This document shows, piece after piece, positions 34,701 through 45,601 of a stretch of DNA of 64,000 bases. A program made the translations under genes and the position numbers. A model generated the notes under the pieces. That model saw only the letters and a program-made list of their open reading frames with translations, made no database searches and was not told the origin of the DNA. Each line of letters begins with the position of its first letter. Positions within the stretch are counted from its first letter, which is position 1. Origin of the DNA: Darksidea phi (lineage: Eukaryota; Ascomycota; Dothideomycetes; Pleosporales; Lentitheciaceae); contig JASJFT010000010.1 of assembly GCA_030770425.1 (NCBI GenBank), positions 124,001 through 188,000 of the forward strand. Reading direction: 5' to 3'.

Positions 34701-34931
34701 CGAAGTGTCAGCTGCCCAAGAGCCGTCCTCAGATTGGGTCTTTTTGAGATAGTCGAATGCCTCCGGGAACAACGGCCGGAACTTCCCGCTTTCATCTTTC
34801 TTCTCAACCATAGCCACCCATGCCGTGTCGTAGGCCGCTGGCAACATGGTACCGATACCATGAGGAGCAGTACATTGAGACGCCAACGAATGTACCAATC
34901 CCCATGCTTCCTCCTCGATTGACTGATACAT
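31741..34931 (-). CDS. Bifunctional diterpene cyclase (CPS/KS type)
   Basis: Model: exons 34931-34146, 34097-33977, 33926-33806, 33757-33598 and 33552-31741, introns of 45-50 nt, all in phase; 999 aa. The N-terminal half is a class II cyclase: DTAW at 35-38, QSEDGSW at 66-72, and the proton-donor motif DADD at 309-312, rebuilt across a splice site. The C-terminal half is a class I synthase: FQIDAYMETVV with D650 and E654 where fungal CPS/KS enzymes have DEFFE, and an NSE-type metal site NDLGSVVRDRAE at about 892-903. Such enzymes cyclise geranylgeranyl diphosphate to copalyl diphosphate, then to a kaurane-like or related diterpene. A Lys/Asn/Gly-rich insert of about 80 residues follows the class I motif. 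The product cannot be told from sequence. It diverges from a P450 gene. Confidence 0.93.
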
Positions 34932-35973
34932 CCTATGGAGAACGCAAAGCTTGCTCGCTATGGGCTTGACAAGATCAATTGAAGAAAGAGAGTTGAAACT
35001 AGTTGAAATGTTCCATGGTCATGGGCGGAAGAGGCTAAGAGTAGTAGGCGGCCTGAGAGGTCGTGCGTGCTATCGATCTCCGGGGCAGGCTCCATTTGAT
35101 TATGCCATTGGTACGCGCATGTATTCCCTGCTAGCAAAGTCTGCCGATAACTAGTATCCTTACGCAACTCTATCCGGTCGGCTATGTGCTCATATTGCAC
35201 ACTAAAGGCAGTGTTAATTGGCCAAGGGGGAAAAATGCCGGACACTCCGAGTGGACCCCAAAAGCCACGTCGTACAGTGACTATTTTGGGGATGGCCTAG
35301 GCGGAGGAGACTGGGGGGCCGGCTACGCATATCGCGGTTTGGCGTCGATACCGCTTACGAACTGCAAGAGAACTGCCGTTAGAACCATGCCGTACTGCAA
35401 CTGTGTCAGACGACTGACTCGCGGTATCTGGAGTGACGACCGCAGCCACAACATAAGCACCAAGCTGGCGATGCGACATGTGGAACAACTTGCAGGCCCA
35501 GCCTTAACCGGGGTTACTCTCATGATCCTACCTTAGCCCTCCAGGATTAGCTCATAGCCGTTGTAGTTTCACTCGCCGCTGGGTTTCTTATACCCGCTTA
35601 TGGTTCTCCGAGCGAGAGACGCCACGCTAGCACCGTTACCCGATCGCGTAATGCATCGGTAGTAGTTGCATCCACCATGAGTGCCACGTCGCCGAGGATA
35701 GTGCGCTTAGGCGGCAGATGGGATCTGCACTATGCGAGCCTGCAGGTTGCGTCTAGTCTGCTGACACTATGAGCAAACTGAGACACACAGTGTGCATATG
35801 CACTTGGACAAAAAGCCATTCCTGATATCAGCAAATGGAAACCCTAGTTACACGAAAGTCTCCACCCGGCCGAATCAGTAAGAGCTCCATATAGCGGGGT
35901 AGCCACCTTTCGTCCTATTTTGCAACCCGTTGCTGTGCTGAAGCTGCTCATCTTCTTGTCAACATTCATAAAA
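34932..35973. promoter_or_regulatory. Shared divergent promoter region, cyclase / P450
   Basis: A 1042-bp spacer lies between two start codons that point away from each other. No ORF in it is protein-like. The arrangement suggests co-regulation of the two biosynthetic genes, but no specific transcription-factor site is asserted. Confidence 0.55.
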
Positions 35974-37898
35974 ATGGCCACTCTCAGGAACGTAACTAAA
36001 GGCAGCGCTTTTAATGGATCTATCTTGTCTCACCTTCCCATCTTTGGACGTTTCTCAAACATGAGCCAGCCCGACACCCACTTCCACAAGCAAGAGACGC
36101 TCTATCAACAAGTCCTGCCATTCAAAGATGGTATCGCCGCCTCATTCTCTAGTCTTCCGCATGCACAGATCATTCTTTTGATCCTATGTGCCGCCTGGGC
36201 GCTGGGTCCTTTAATCAAGAAGCGCCCAGCCGTGACCGGTGCTATCTATCATGGTTACAGGTCATGGCTCGAGCCCACAATATTCGTACGAGCGAGATTC
36301 ATCTTTAATGCTAAAGATCTCATTGCGAGCGGCAGCCGGACGGTCCGTCTATTCCATTTTCACCGAGTGAGCCGTCCTGACCTAAAAGCAGTACAAAGAC
36401 AGGCCTTTTGTGTTGCGCCGATGGGACCTCGACATGACGGTTCTTCCCAACAAATACATGAAGGAGCTGCGTTTGTTTCCAGTGACCAAGCTCAGCGGTG
36501 TGGTAGCACATATTGCGGTATGAGTGGCGTCGCATTTTCTTGGCCGTCTTTAATTGTATCAGAACTTCATCCCCAAATGGACCTACACCGAATTGATGGT
36601 GAAATCAAACGTTCACTTTCGCGTCCTCTTGAACAAGCTTACACCCGAGGTGCCTAAGCACTTGGATATTGCGAAAAAGGAGCTCGAGTTTGGATGGGCT
36701 CAGGATATGCCTCAACCTGAAGGTGGGTGTAGCTTCAGAGTGAAGTCCACAGTCAGTGCCCAGGCTAACTTGCCGCCTCTAGAATGGACTGAGGTCGACA
36801 TTCAGGAGGTTCTACGAATGTGCGTAGCGCGCATGTCAGCTAAGATCTTCCTCGGTGAGCCAGCATGCCGTAATCTAGAATGGCTCAGACTTTCCATCGA
36901 TTTCAGCATCGATCTGTTTGCCTGTGCGTTCCTGCTGCGCAAAGTGCCGTCTTTCTTGCACCCAATTGTGGCCCCGATACTACCTCTCCGTTGGAGGGTC
37001 GCACGGCATCTGAAGAGAGCGCAGGTCATTATTGGCCCTTTGATGGAAAGGCATCGGGACTGCGTTCGAAGAAGAGCGGCCGGCGAGGAGGTCGAGGAAG
37101 AAGACACACTGCTCAACTGGATGATGGATAATGGCACAGAAACGGAAAACAGGCTAGAGGAGATGGCATCTCGACAGACTATTCTCACGCTCGCGAGTAT
37201 TCACACCACCTCGATGGCCGTGTCGAACCTCTTGTTCGATCTTTGCGCCAACCCCGAATGGTTTCCTGTGCTGAGAGAAGAGATCGCCGAGATCGAGAAG
37301 GACCTAGGCAAGTTGGGTGAACGGCCCGAGGTCGGCGCGAAGCAATGGCTTCCACGTCTGGAGAAGATGGACAGTGCATTTGTGGAAAGTCTGAGGCTCA
37401 ACCCGCCTCTTTTACGTGCGTCGAACTTTTGTAGACGGCGTTTTGCATGCTAACATCCGAACAGTTGCGAGTCAGCGACAGGCAATGGTGCCCATCACGC
37501 TCAAAGACGGCACACACATCCCCATGGGGACTCGTCTCGCATGTGCCAAGGCTGACTTCGTCTACGACGACCCATCCACGTTCGCAATATTCGACCCTAT
37601 GCGTTCCTACCGTCAGCGCTATGAGACAGGCGAACTCACCAAGCACCTAGCCGGCATACCAGAAAAGGACTACCTCCACTTCGGCTATGGCAGGCAGGCG
37701 TGCCCCGGGCGGTACTTTGCTGTTGGAGAAGTTAAGATGATGATGCTCAAGCTGCTGGATGAGTTTGAGTTTAGGTTTCCGGAGGGGAAGGGGCGACCGA
37801 AGAGCTATCATGCGGATGAGTTTACTTTCCTGGATCCGAGGGCTAAGTTGGTGATGCGGAGGAAGAGGGTGGCATGTGACAAGTGTGGGAGGTGTTGA
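35974..37898 (+). CDS. Cytochrome P450 (diterpene cluster)
   Basis: Model: exons 35974-36342, 36392-36517, 36563-36722, 36783-37415 and 37465-37898, in phase; 573 aa. Start is the ATG of MATLRN; Met30 (36061) is a possible alternative. Membrane anchor at about 64-80 (AQIILLILCAAWALGPLI). P450 signatures: KYMKELRLFPVTKLSG and NFIPKWTYTELM early on, I-helix LTLASIHTTSMAVSNLLFD, ExxR in FVESLRLNPP, and the heme loop FGYGRQACPG with the ligand Cys509. Intron 1 begins GTCCGT, an unusual donor, but the join gives TYKDRPFVLRRWDL, which is family-like. The sequence style recalls fungal ent-kaurene-oxidase-type P450s; together with the adjoining cyclase this suggests oxidation of the diterpene. The exact CYP family is not assigned. 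Confidence 0.9.
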
Positions 37899-40800
37899 GG
37901 TGGCAAAGGCAGTGCGCGGCTGAGTCGGCGGCTATTAATCGCGCAGTAGGGGATGTAGTCCATCCTGCTGGGTTGGACAGGGATTGTAGAGCACAGTATC
38001 GGTGGGCATTTCGACGGCTGCTCCACTCATGCAACTTCGTCACCTACATGCAGCTGTCAAGCTCCGATCACATCCACATCAAGACCGGTTAGTGATAGCG
38101 TGATGGGTCGAATGACGCAACCACGAAGCCACGAACATGTTCTATGGAACCACGACAGCGGAAGGTTTACAACCCGTCTGTCTGGTGGCGGACAAGCATG
38201 CTAGTGCGGTGGATGGGGGCGGCCAAACATTTGAATCAGCGAGATTGGCGGAGACGGCCCGTTGCGAAAATGTGTTGCAGCCGTTCTTTCACACATAAAC
38301 TTTTACAGGTGATCAGAAGGGATTATGATTCATAGATGAGCAACTACGTTACGGGAGGCATGAGTGCTCTTCGGCGGCTTGGTACGTAGGTACGACAGAG
38401 GCGTAGCGACGCTGAACGCTAGTGTGAGAAAGGTTAGCATAATTTTACACAGGCGGCCGCTCATCCCTAACTGCACCGCATCCCTGACCTCCCGACATCG
38501 CGTTCCATAGCGCTTGAGCGGAAGACGCGCCAGGCGGCTATCTTTCAAGCATAGTTGCAATTTGGACATCCGGACGGAACTTTTTCCTGCGGCAAAACTG
38601 AGCAGTCGTGCGGGGTTTGTGCATGTTGCATGCAGGTAGCATTCAAAAGATTGGCTTGTTAGGCGGGCCTAACAATGCACTCCTTCACCGCTTCTTGTGC
38701 TTGCGACGCAGTGCTTTGCGGCGCATCGGCTCAACACTTGCAGCCTGGGATGGGTCAAAGCGAATATTCTTGGCACGAATACGAGGCGCGGATGGCGCCG
38801 CCCTGTGGCAAGACTCAAAGAGGTGGCTTTGAGGTAGTGCAGTCACTGGCGGGGATAACTGCGCGGAAGATGGACATCAGCAGCACGGGTCGGATACAAA
38901 ACTTCTTCGAGTATAGGTATGAAAGGGATATGCCCTTATCTTTGGGCAACTGATAAGATACCAGTATTGATGAAGGGGATGCAGAGCGTCTATCTCACAA
39001 GTAACCGCCGGACCGGTAGCCTACTTGCTTACGAACAACAGTGGCGTCCTGCCTTCGGGTAGCGCTCTGGCGTCTGGACAACTACGGACTTGCTTCCGCT
39101 TCCGCGGTATGTGAGGCTTGAGCACGTGGGAGTAGCTCATGCAGCCCCGCTCAAATGCCAGTGCCCTCTTCCTCGCATATTTAGTCCTCACTTGGCATTT
39201 GCTGGCACTGATTGTAGAACCTTGGCTTCTCTCACTGGCCCACGCATTGCTTAACCGGATTCGATACGATGTCCTGCATGTACCATCGCAAATGAACCTT
39301 GCATTAAGAGCGCGTCAGCAGACGTATGCTTGCCTATCAACAGGCTGGGGAGATGTGCTTGCCGCGGTTAACGAGGTCCATTCGTAGCTAGAAGAGGTGG
39401 GGTCAAGGCAGAATCATACTCACCGATTTCCAGACAAGCTAGCGTACGGCAGCACGCCTGTTCTCCTTCATGAGAGGTACTTTGCTTGCATTGGCCTTTG
39501 TCTCACCGGCTTTTCTCTTGGTCCAATGTTGAACCTAGACTTGGTGACGTTGATGGATACCGTCTGGTATTGGCTGATCTATACGACGTACTCTCGGTGC
39601 GTTATCTAACCTAATGATTCAGGCAATGCTCCGAGCATTGAGATTGTCTGCGCATGGTTGATCCAAGATAACCACCAATAGGCTCAACGTTGAGTCTGAT
39701 GATTTACGTAAAATGGAGCTTCGTCCACTGCCTACGTTTTGCTGTTTACTTTGAGGATAGTTCGCTTCTGGGTGTGTGACATGTTTGGTCGATCGTCTTT
39801 AGGATAAGAAACGAGTCTTACAATCCTCCGGTCGTGTTCCAGACATCTACTGCAATCAAAAGCCTAAGGCGTGGGCTTGATTTCCGATTACTATATATGG
39901 CTATATCGCAAGCGTCCGTGCTCAGAGACAGCTGCCTTCTAGTAGAAATTACTCTTTATCTCTAGGCCTATATCTATTGTCATCTCGTACTGTGTACAGC
40001 TCTACAGCTCTATTATCGTGTATAAGGTGTGGGTATAGCACCTCTAGTGTGTACAAACTCCTTCCGTGTTTCGTGCGGACCTTACAAACGGACTCTCACT
40101 ATGCAAACCCAAATCAAAGCTATTGTCATCTAAACATTTCCTTATTGCTACCCTGCTATTTGAAATATGGCTTCCAACGTCAGAAAATTCATTTTTAGAG
40201 GAATAATTCACGACAACGGCATGAAGTATATAACGATCGTTCCAATATGCTAGCTAAGCTAAGAACTGTTAGAAATAAGGAACATTGCAAATAGCTAAGA
40301 AGTCTATCAACATCCACTGTCGTCTTCACGCCCCGTCACTCAAGTAAATGTAAAATATATAAATCTTAAGACCTTGTTATTTTTCCTCTAAAAAGGGGAA
40401 GGTACATACCAATTTAACCATATTTGCACGGTCTAAAGGCGTAGAAAGCGTAAGACTACGTAATTTAATCCGTAGCGATAGAGCATGACAAGCGTAAGGC
40501 TCAACCAGCCAATCGTCTAATAAAATTGAAAGGCTTATAGCTTTAATCATAATCCCTAGCCCCCCAAAGGAGTCCTTCTGTACTCTGTACCTCACTACTG
40601 AATTACCCCTGGCAACAGCTCGCGAAAGGTATAATAAAAGCTTAGCTCTTGCATTAGGATACTTATGAAATCTCCGCAGAAACAGGAGTAGCGATGAAGA
40701 ACCCTTGCGGGTGAACGTCGAAAAGGGCGCGAATCTTATTACTGAGGGCCGGAACGATTAATGCATGAGCCGATGTCTCCATATCGAATTCGGGCCGTAC

Positions 40801-41859
40801 CATGTTTATTTGTCTGGAACCTCCACGGTTCAACTCAACGTCCATCCGTTCACGTACCTATTGCTAATAACACTACCACTAAATAATTACGCTATTCACC
40901 GCGCGTATAATTACTAGTCCTGTCTAGCAAAGTTGGTCATCTGAAGTTTGAGGGACGATGGCTTGGACAGCATCAAGGCGAGATTGAGGCCGATGTATAC
41001 AACGTCCACCGAGCTTCAGTGGATAAAATACTGGTTGAGGTTGAGTCACGAACAAAATTTTATCTCACAGGTGTGATCAAACTGAAACTGCTGAACACGA
41101 TAGCAGAAGGGGCCAAGTGCTGCCATGGAAGCCAAGACATGTTACCTTGCATCGAAGGTGCGCTGATGTTAACGTCTATGGCAGATTAAGCCATGCACTG
41201 CTCCTAGGAAACTGAAGCAAGCGTATGGAGCATGCGGAACTTCGAGAATATCGCCTGATCAACGCCGTAGTCGAGACGTCTAGTTTCGCCTGGTCTGACT
41301 ATCTGTGAAGGGTCTATCGCTGCATGCTGCACGACCGGCAGCTTCTTCGCAGGGCTCTTGAAGTGACAAAACGAACTGTAGAATCATCGCTAGGCATACC
41401 GTTATAACGTTGTTTTCTTGCGCGTGGCATATGTTGAGTGGAAGCGCTGAACTACGAGGCTCCAATCGAACAATGTAAGCACGCGAGCACTCCGCAAGAT
41501 ATCTCTTGTCCGAAAAAGCTTTCTGTGGCGTGTCAATACTAGAATGTTTAACTAAGTTACTTGGGTCTATTGTCACAAATCCTTTAGCCGAAGCGGCCCC
41601 ACGGTCATGGATATTACGTAGTAACCAATTCTGCAACTGCCGAAATCCCATACCTACAAGCGCAATATAGCGATATTTGACCTGTCAGTTTCAGTGCGCT
41701 ATTCGGCCACACTTAGCATGTGGATATTAATGGCAAGTATGGAAGCATGGAATGGGTACCACCTTGGCTTTTGTATGAAAGCAAAACGCATGGCTCATCG
41801 CATTCACTGCTCCGCTAACTCGTACCTCGAACTACCCCAGTTTGCACATCCCTGAAGCC
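37899..41859. other. 4-kb accessory spacer, partly AT-rich and repeat-bearing
   Basis: The left part has no supported gene. From about 39.9 to 40.9 kb the DNA is AT-rich and holds the repeat copy at 39988. Two minus-strand open pieces, 40663-40845 (HALIVPALSNKIRALFDVHP) and 40377-about 40665 (KYPNARAKLLLYLSRAVARG, SFGGLGIMIKAISLS), look like a decayed gene split by a frameshift; family unknown. Confidence 0.4.
39988..40115 (+). repeat. Dispersed repeat, less mutated copy
   Basis: Aligns with 53132-53230 without gaps over the first 58 bases. In that core this copy carries C or G at every site where the other has T or A. Its right part also matches the segment at 26103-26156. Confidence 0.75.
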
Positions 41860-43373
41860 ATGATGATTCTTTCGGCTCTTCTATTTGCGGCGTTCACAGA
41901 AGCGATGCCTTCACCGGGCGGACATTGGCTGGAGAAGCGTCAAGGTGGTCAATCGACCATGCTGCGGTTCGGCTGCTCCCAGGTAGTCATCGACCGTATC
42001 GACCCCCTCGTCAATCCTGGGATCGCACCATCGCCGCATATGCATCAAGGCAAGTGCTCATGCTTCAAAATTGTAAATGTTCAAGCGCTAATCCTAAGGC
42101 AGTTGTTGGAGGCGTAAGCAAAATGGTCTATCCCTACACCTATCTTCTACTTATCAGTGTACTAGAATGCCTTCAATATCACCATGCCGAACACCGATCT
42201 TGCCAAGCAGGCGACCTGCACGACCTGTGGCTATTCTGAGGATGTACGTCATTGTTCTACGTTTACTATAGTACCATCCCAGGATGTATTGCTGTTCCCG
42301 GAACCACTTACGCTGACGTTTCTTTCTCCAGCTCTCTAACTACTGGACCGCCAATCTCTACTTTAAAGCGCGCAATGGCACCTACAAGCGCGTGCCTCAG
42401 GTTCCGAACAGGTAAGCAGTGCCCCTAATGCTGCACATCACAATACAATCGCTAACAGTGCTACAAGAGATCTCTTCAATGACAAATACACTGGAAAGAC
42501 TAAGGGAGGATTCGTCGTATACTATGTTTCTCCCGGTAAGGGTAAGGTGACTGCTTTCAAGCCGGTACGCTTCAATCTTTCCATGAAAAATAACCACTTC
42601 TCATAGATGACTAGGGATTTCGCATGCTCGTTGGCGATGCAATGAACCGTCAGGCTAAAAACCTGAAGTCGCAGACATGCTTCCGTTGCTACACAGCTAA
42701 GAACTTCGGAGGTGACAATGCTGCGCCTTGCCAGGATGCGAAGTGAGTGCAGAGCTTTTGCTAACAGTTGTCCAACTAACATGCATAGACTGGATACCGA
42801 GCATCTGCCCACGACGCCATGCCCAGGAGGTATCCGCTCAAATATTCTGTACCCGACGTAAGCGTCCACTTACGTCTCTCTTTTCACCGCTAACCTGGAC
42901 ACAGGTGCTGGGATGGCGTAAACCTTGACAGCCCCGATCACAAATCACATGTCGCCTATCCCAAGAATGGCCCCGCTCTCTTCACTGGAAACAGCGTTGG
43001 CGGCGACTGCCCTTCCACCCACCCTGTGAAGATCCCGCAAATTATGTTGGAGATTGTTTGGGACACTACACAATTCAACAACAAGGCTGACTGGCCTACG
43101 GATACAAAGAAGCAGCCCTTCGTCCTCAGTACTGGGGACGATACTGGTTATTCTCAACACGGAGATTACGTCTTCGGATGGAAGGATGACTCGCTTCAGA
43201 AGGCTATGGATGATGCGAAGGGATGCATGGGTGCGAACTGTGGTAAGCTCAAGACGCAGCAGCCTGATATAGGAAATGCTTGTAAGGTGGCAAACCGCGT
43301 GCATGAAGACGCCGATGGCTGGATGAAGGAGTTACCTGGCACTGGTCAATCGGATACAAGGGGAATGCTTTGA
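41860..43373 (+). CDS. Secreted DUF1996 protein, eight exons with an 11-nt micro-exon
   Basis: Model: exons 41860-42049, 42103-42113, 42166-42243, 42332-42411, 42459-42564, 42615-42742, 42789-42857 and 42905-43373, all in phase; 376 aa. Start ATG precedes a signal peptide (MMILSALLFAAFTEAMP) and a possible Kex2-like KR site. DUF1996 blocks follow: LRFGCSQVVIDRIDPLVNPG, then PHMHQ joined to VVGGNAFNITMP across the micro-exon, CTTCGYSEDLSNYWTANLYF, PCPGGIRSNILYP, CWDGVNLDSPDHKSHVAYP and YSQHGDYVFGWKDDSL. Intron 1 uses a GC donor (GCAAGT). Conserved His, Asp and Cys residues hint at an enzyme or metal site, but function is unknown. Members are secreted, sometimes with a C-terminal WSC domain, which is absent here. 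Confidence 0.9.
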
Positions 43374-43890
43374 ATTTAAATTGTATTCGGGAGCTACGAT
43401 ATATTAGCTTTATGATGCCGCTTAGGTAGCGCGCGGCTTGTTTCCATACATGTACTTCACTTCATAGTTATACTTTTCAACGCGCACAATATGTACTTCG
43501 AGACGCTGTGTGGCTTTCGAGTTTACAAATCGGCAGCGTGGCTCCAGAAGTAGAATTGCTACTGGGGCAGGATTTGTACTCATTTCTGCGTTGCATATGT
43601 ACCGTCCAAAGACGGCACATTATCAACTTATATAGGGGTTCATGAATAAGACACAGCTACCCAAGCACACAAAAAGTTTTTAGGGTGGGAGAGGGTTTGT
43701 TTGGAAGCTACTCTCCGTTAGCATTCGAGATGTAAACAGCAAGCCAAGTCTTTGTATGTGTTTATAGCACAGAGTTTGCACCGCGAATAGCTGCTTAATG
43801 TAGGCTTTGGCCTTAGGTGAATATATTAGGTACTGTCCAAATGAGCAAAAGGTGCTTTAAATGCATGCGTTTGCTAGAGTGCGTCACTCT
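43374..43890. other. Intergenic
   Basis: Convergent 3' regions of the DUF1996 and FAD-oxidase genes. AT-rich, with no other feature seen. Confidence 0.4.
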
Positions 43891-45601
43891 TCAAATACCT
43901 AGCTTGAACCCTCCAGGAACAGCGGTCTGAAACACACCCTTTGGATCATATTGCTTGCTCACACTCTTCAAGAATGCCACATTCGCCGCCCCATAGCTCT
44001 CAATCGGGTTTTGCCATGGCGCCGCATAATTGAGATAGATCCACGGGTGGTAGATTCCCAACTCCTTCTCAAGAGTAACGAGGTCAGCCTCCAATTTTTT
44101 CATCCTCGCATATACTCGCTCAGTGTCCGTAGCGTGTGTCCACGATGGCACAAACAGTAGATTGATCAAATCCTCCTCGGAGCGATCGAAGCCCATCGCG
44201 TTGGTGGGGGCGTCTTTGGAGTAAAGAATGTGCGGCAAGGGCTGAAACGTGGCCACCCATACAAGATCGCTGACTGTAGCGAGTTCTTTGACTACGGCGT
44301 CAGTGAGCTCCCAGGCTTGTGCCATGAATTTTGCTGCGACTGCCGGATTATTGACAAAGGACAGCGTTAGAAAAGCACTTTGGCGGCCCTGAGTTGCTTC
44401 CACGTCCGCCCCCATTTCGTTAGTGAAGTTAGCTAGTTTCTCTTTTCGGATAGTGGTCGCGAGCTTTGGCATGTCGTCGAGAGGCTTGAATGTTGCCGGA
44501 GGCCATGTGGCGTTCCCATCAGTGTAGGTGGCCGTCTGCATCAGAGCAGCTGGCGCGCCTTGCATCCACACGAATACAGAAATGAGTGCAGCATACGGAT
44601 CGTATGTTGCACTATTCGTGAACTTGACCAAGAAGTCAAAGTACGCTTCTTTGTTCGTAACGGGCTGCGTAATCTGGCCGCCCCAGAAGGCGGATTGAGA
44701 GTAAAGCTTGGCGTTGAATTGCGTTACGACACCGAAGTTGTTACTGCCGCCTTTGAGAGCACGGAATAGGGGAGCATTCTTAGTGCTGCTTGCTGTGACG
44801 ATCGTCCCATTCCCGAGGACGACTTCGTAGGACTGAATGTTGTTACATGCGAAGCCGTAGCGACCGGAGAAGAACGAAACGCCGCCTGAAACTTGTTAGA
44901 GGATGAGATTGTGGGGTAGAGCATTAAAAATACCTCCAGTGAGAAGACCACCAACGCCCACTTGCGTCACACGCCCACCAAGCATTACAAGGTCTTGTTT
45001 GTCGAGTTGCGTATAGACATTGCCCCATTGATTTCCGCCTCCGATACTCACGGTTTGTTTGTCGCTGGATACTGTGACCGAGTTCAAGCTCTGAAGATCT
45101 ATTGTAACGCCGCCTTCAATGTTTGCAGCTCCTGCATGGGGTGTATGTCTGGTGTGCATTTAGTTTTGCACTATTGTTTGGAGGAACCTGTCATACCCTG
45201 CACCTCTAACTGCGAATTTGCAACCTGGCACATTGGCCTGAAAGCCGACGTTGAGTATGGACACTGCGGTCGAGACGTCTTGCGCGCTGGTCGGAATGAC
45301 GATACATGTCGGATGAATGCTCTGCTCCTGACCCGAGTAGTACGAGGCCAGGGAGTTTGCATATCTGGCGTCGGTAACGGTTACAACTTTGTTGGGCAAG
45401 TAGTAGCTTAGAGCAGTGCACTGAAAGATGTCAGCTGTGAGAGGACGTGTGGTGGGCTCATGTGGTCGTTTCACTTACACATGCTCCATTCTTGTTCAAT
45501 TGCGCGAGAATGCTTTTCAGGTCAACGGGTGCGGACAAGACCGAAGAAAGGAAGAAAGGGACGCAGAGCAGCAAAGTCCACCTTGTTAAAGAGCTCTTCA
45601 T
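43891..45601 (-). CDS. Secreted BBE-type FAD-linked oxidoreductase
   Basis: Model: exons 45601-45479, 45420-45197, 45148-44934 and 44885-43891, introns 48-58 nt, in phase; 518 aa. Signal peptide at the N-terminus (MKSSLTRWTLLLCVPFFLSS). FAD_binding_4 (PCMH) fold: PTCIVIPTSAQDVSTAVSIL, then RGAGHTPHAGAANIEGGV, whose His is at the usual covalent-flavin position, VSIGGGNQWGNVYTQLD, GVGGLLTGGGVSFFSGRYG and ACNNIQSYEVVL. The C-terminal berberine-bridge segment is present (IYLNYAAPWQNPIESYG). Such enzymes oxidise sugars, alkaloids or secondary metabolites in the secretory path or outside the cell. A tailoring role in the diterpene cluster 6 kb away is possible but unproven. Confidence 0.9.

Noticed and set aside
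40377..40845. Transposase-like gene in the AT-rich 40-kb block
   Set aside because: The two open pieces show no transposase, integrase or reverse-transcriptase motif; described only as a decayed unknown.
37899..41859. Extension of the diterpene cluster to the right of the P450
   Set aside because: Nearly 4 kb without an intact gene follows; the next genes (DUF1996, FAD oxidase) have no clear tie to diterpene chemistry, though the oxidase is kept as an open possibility.
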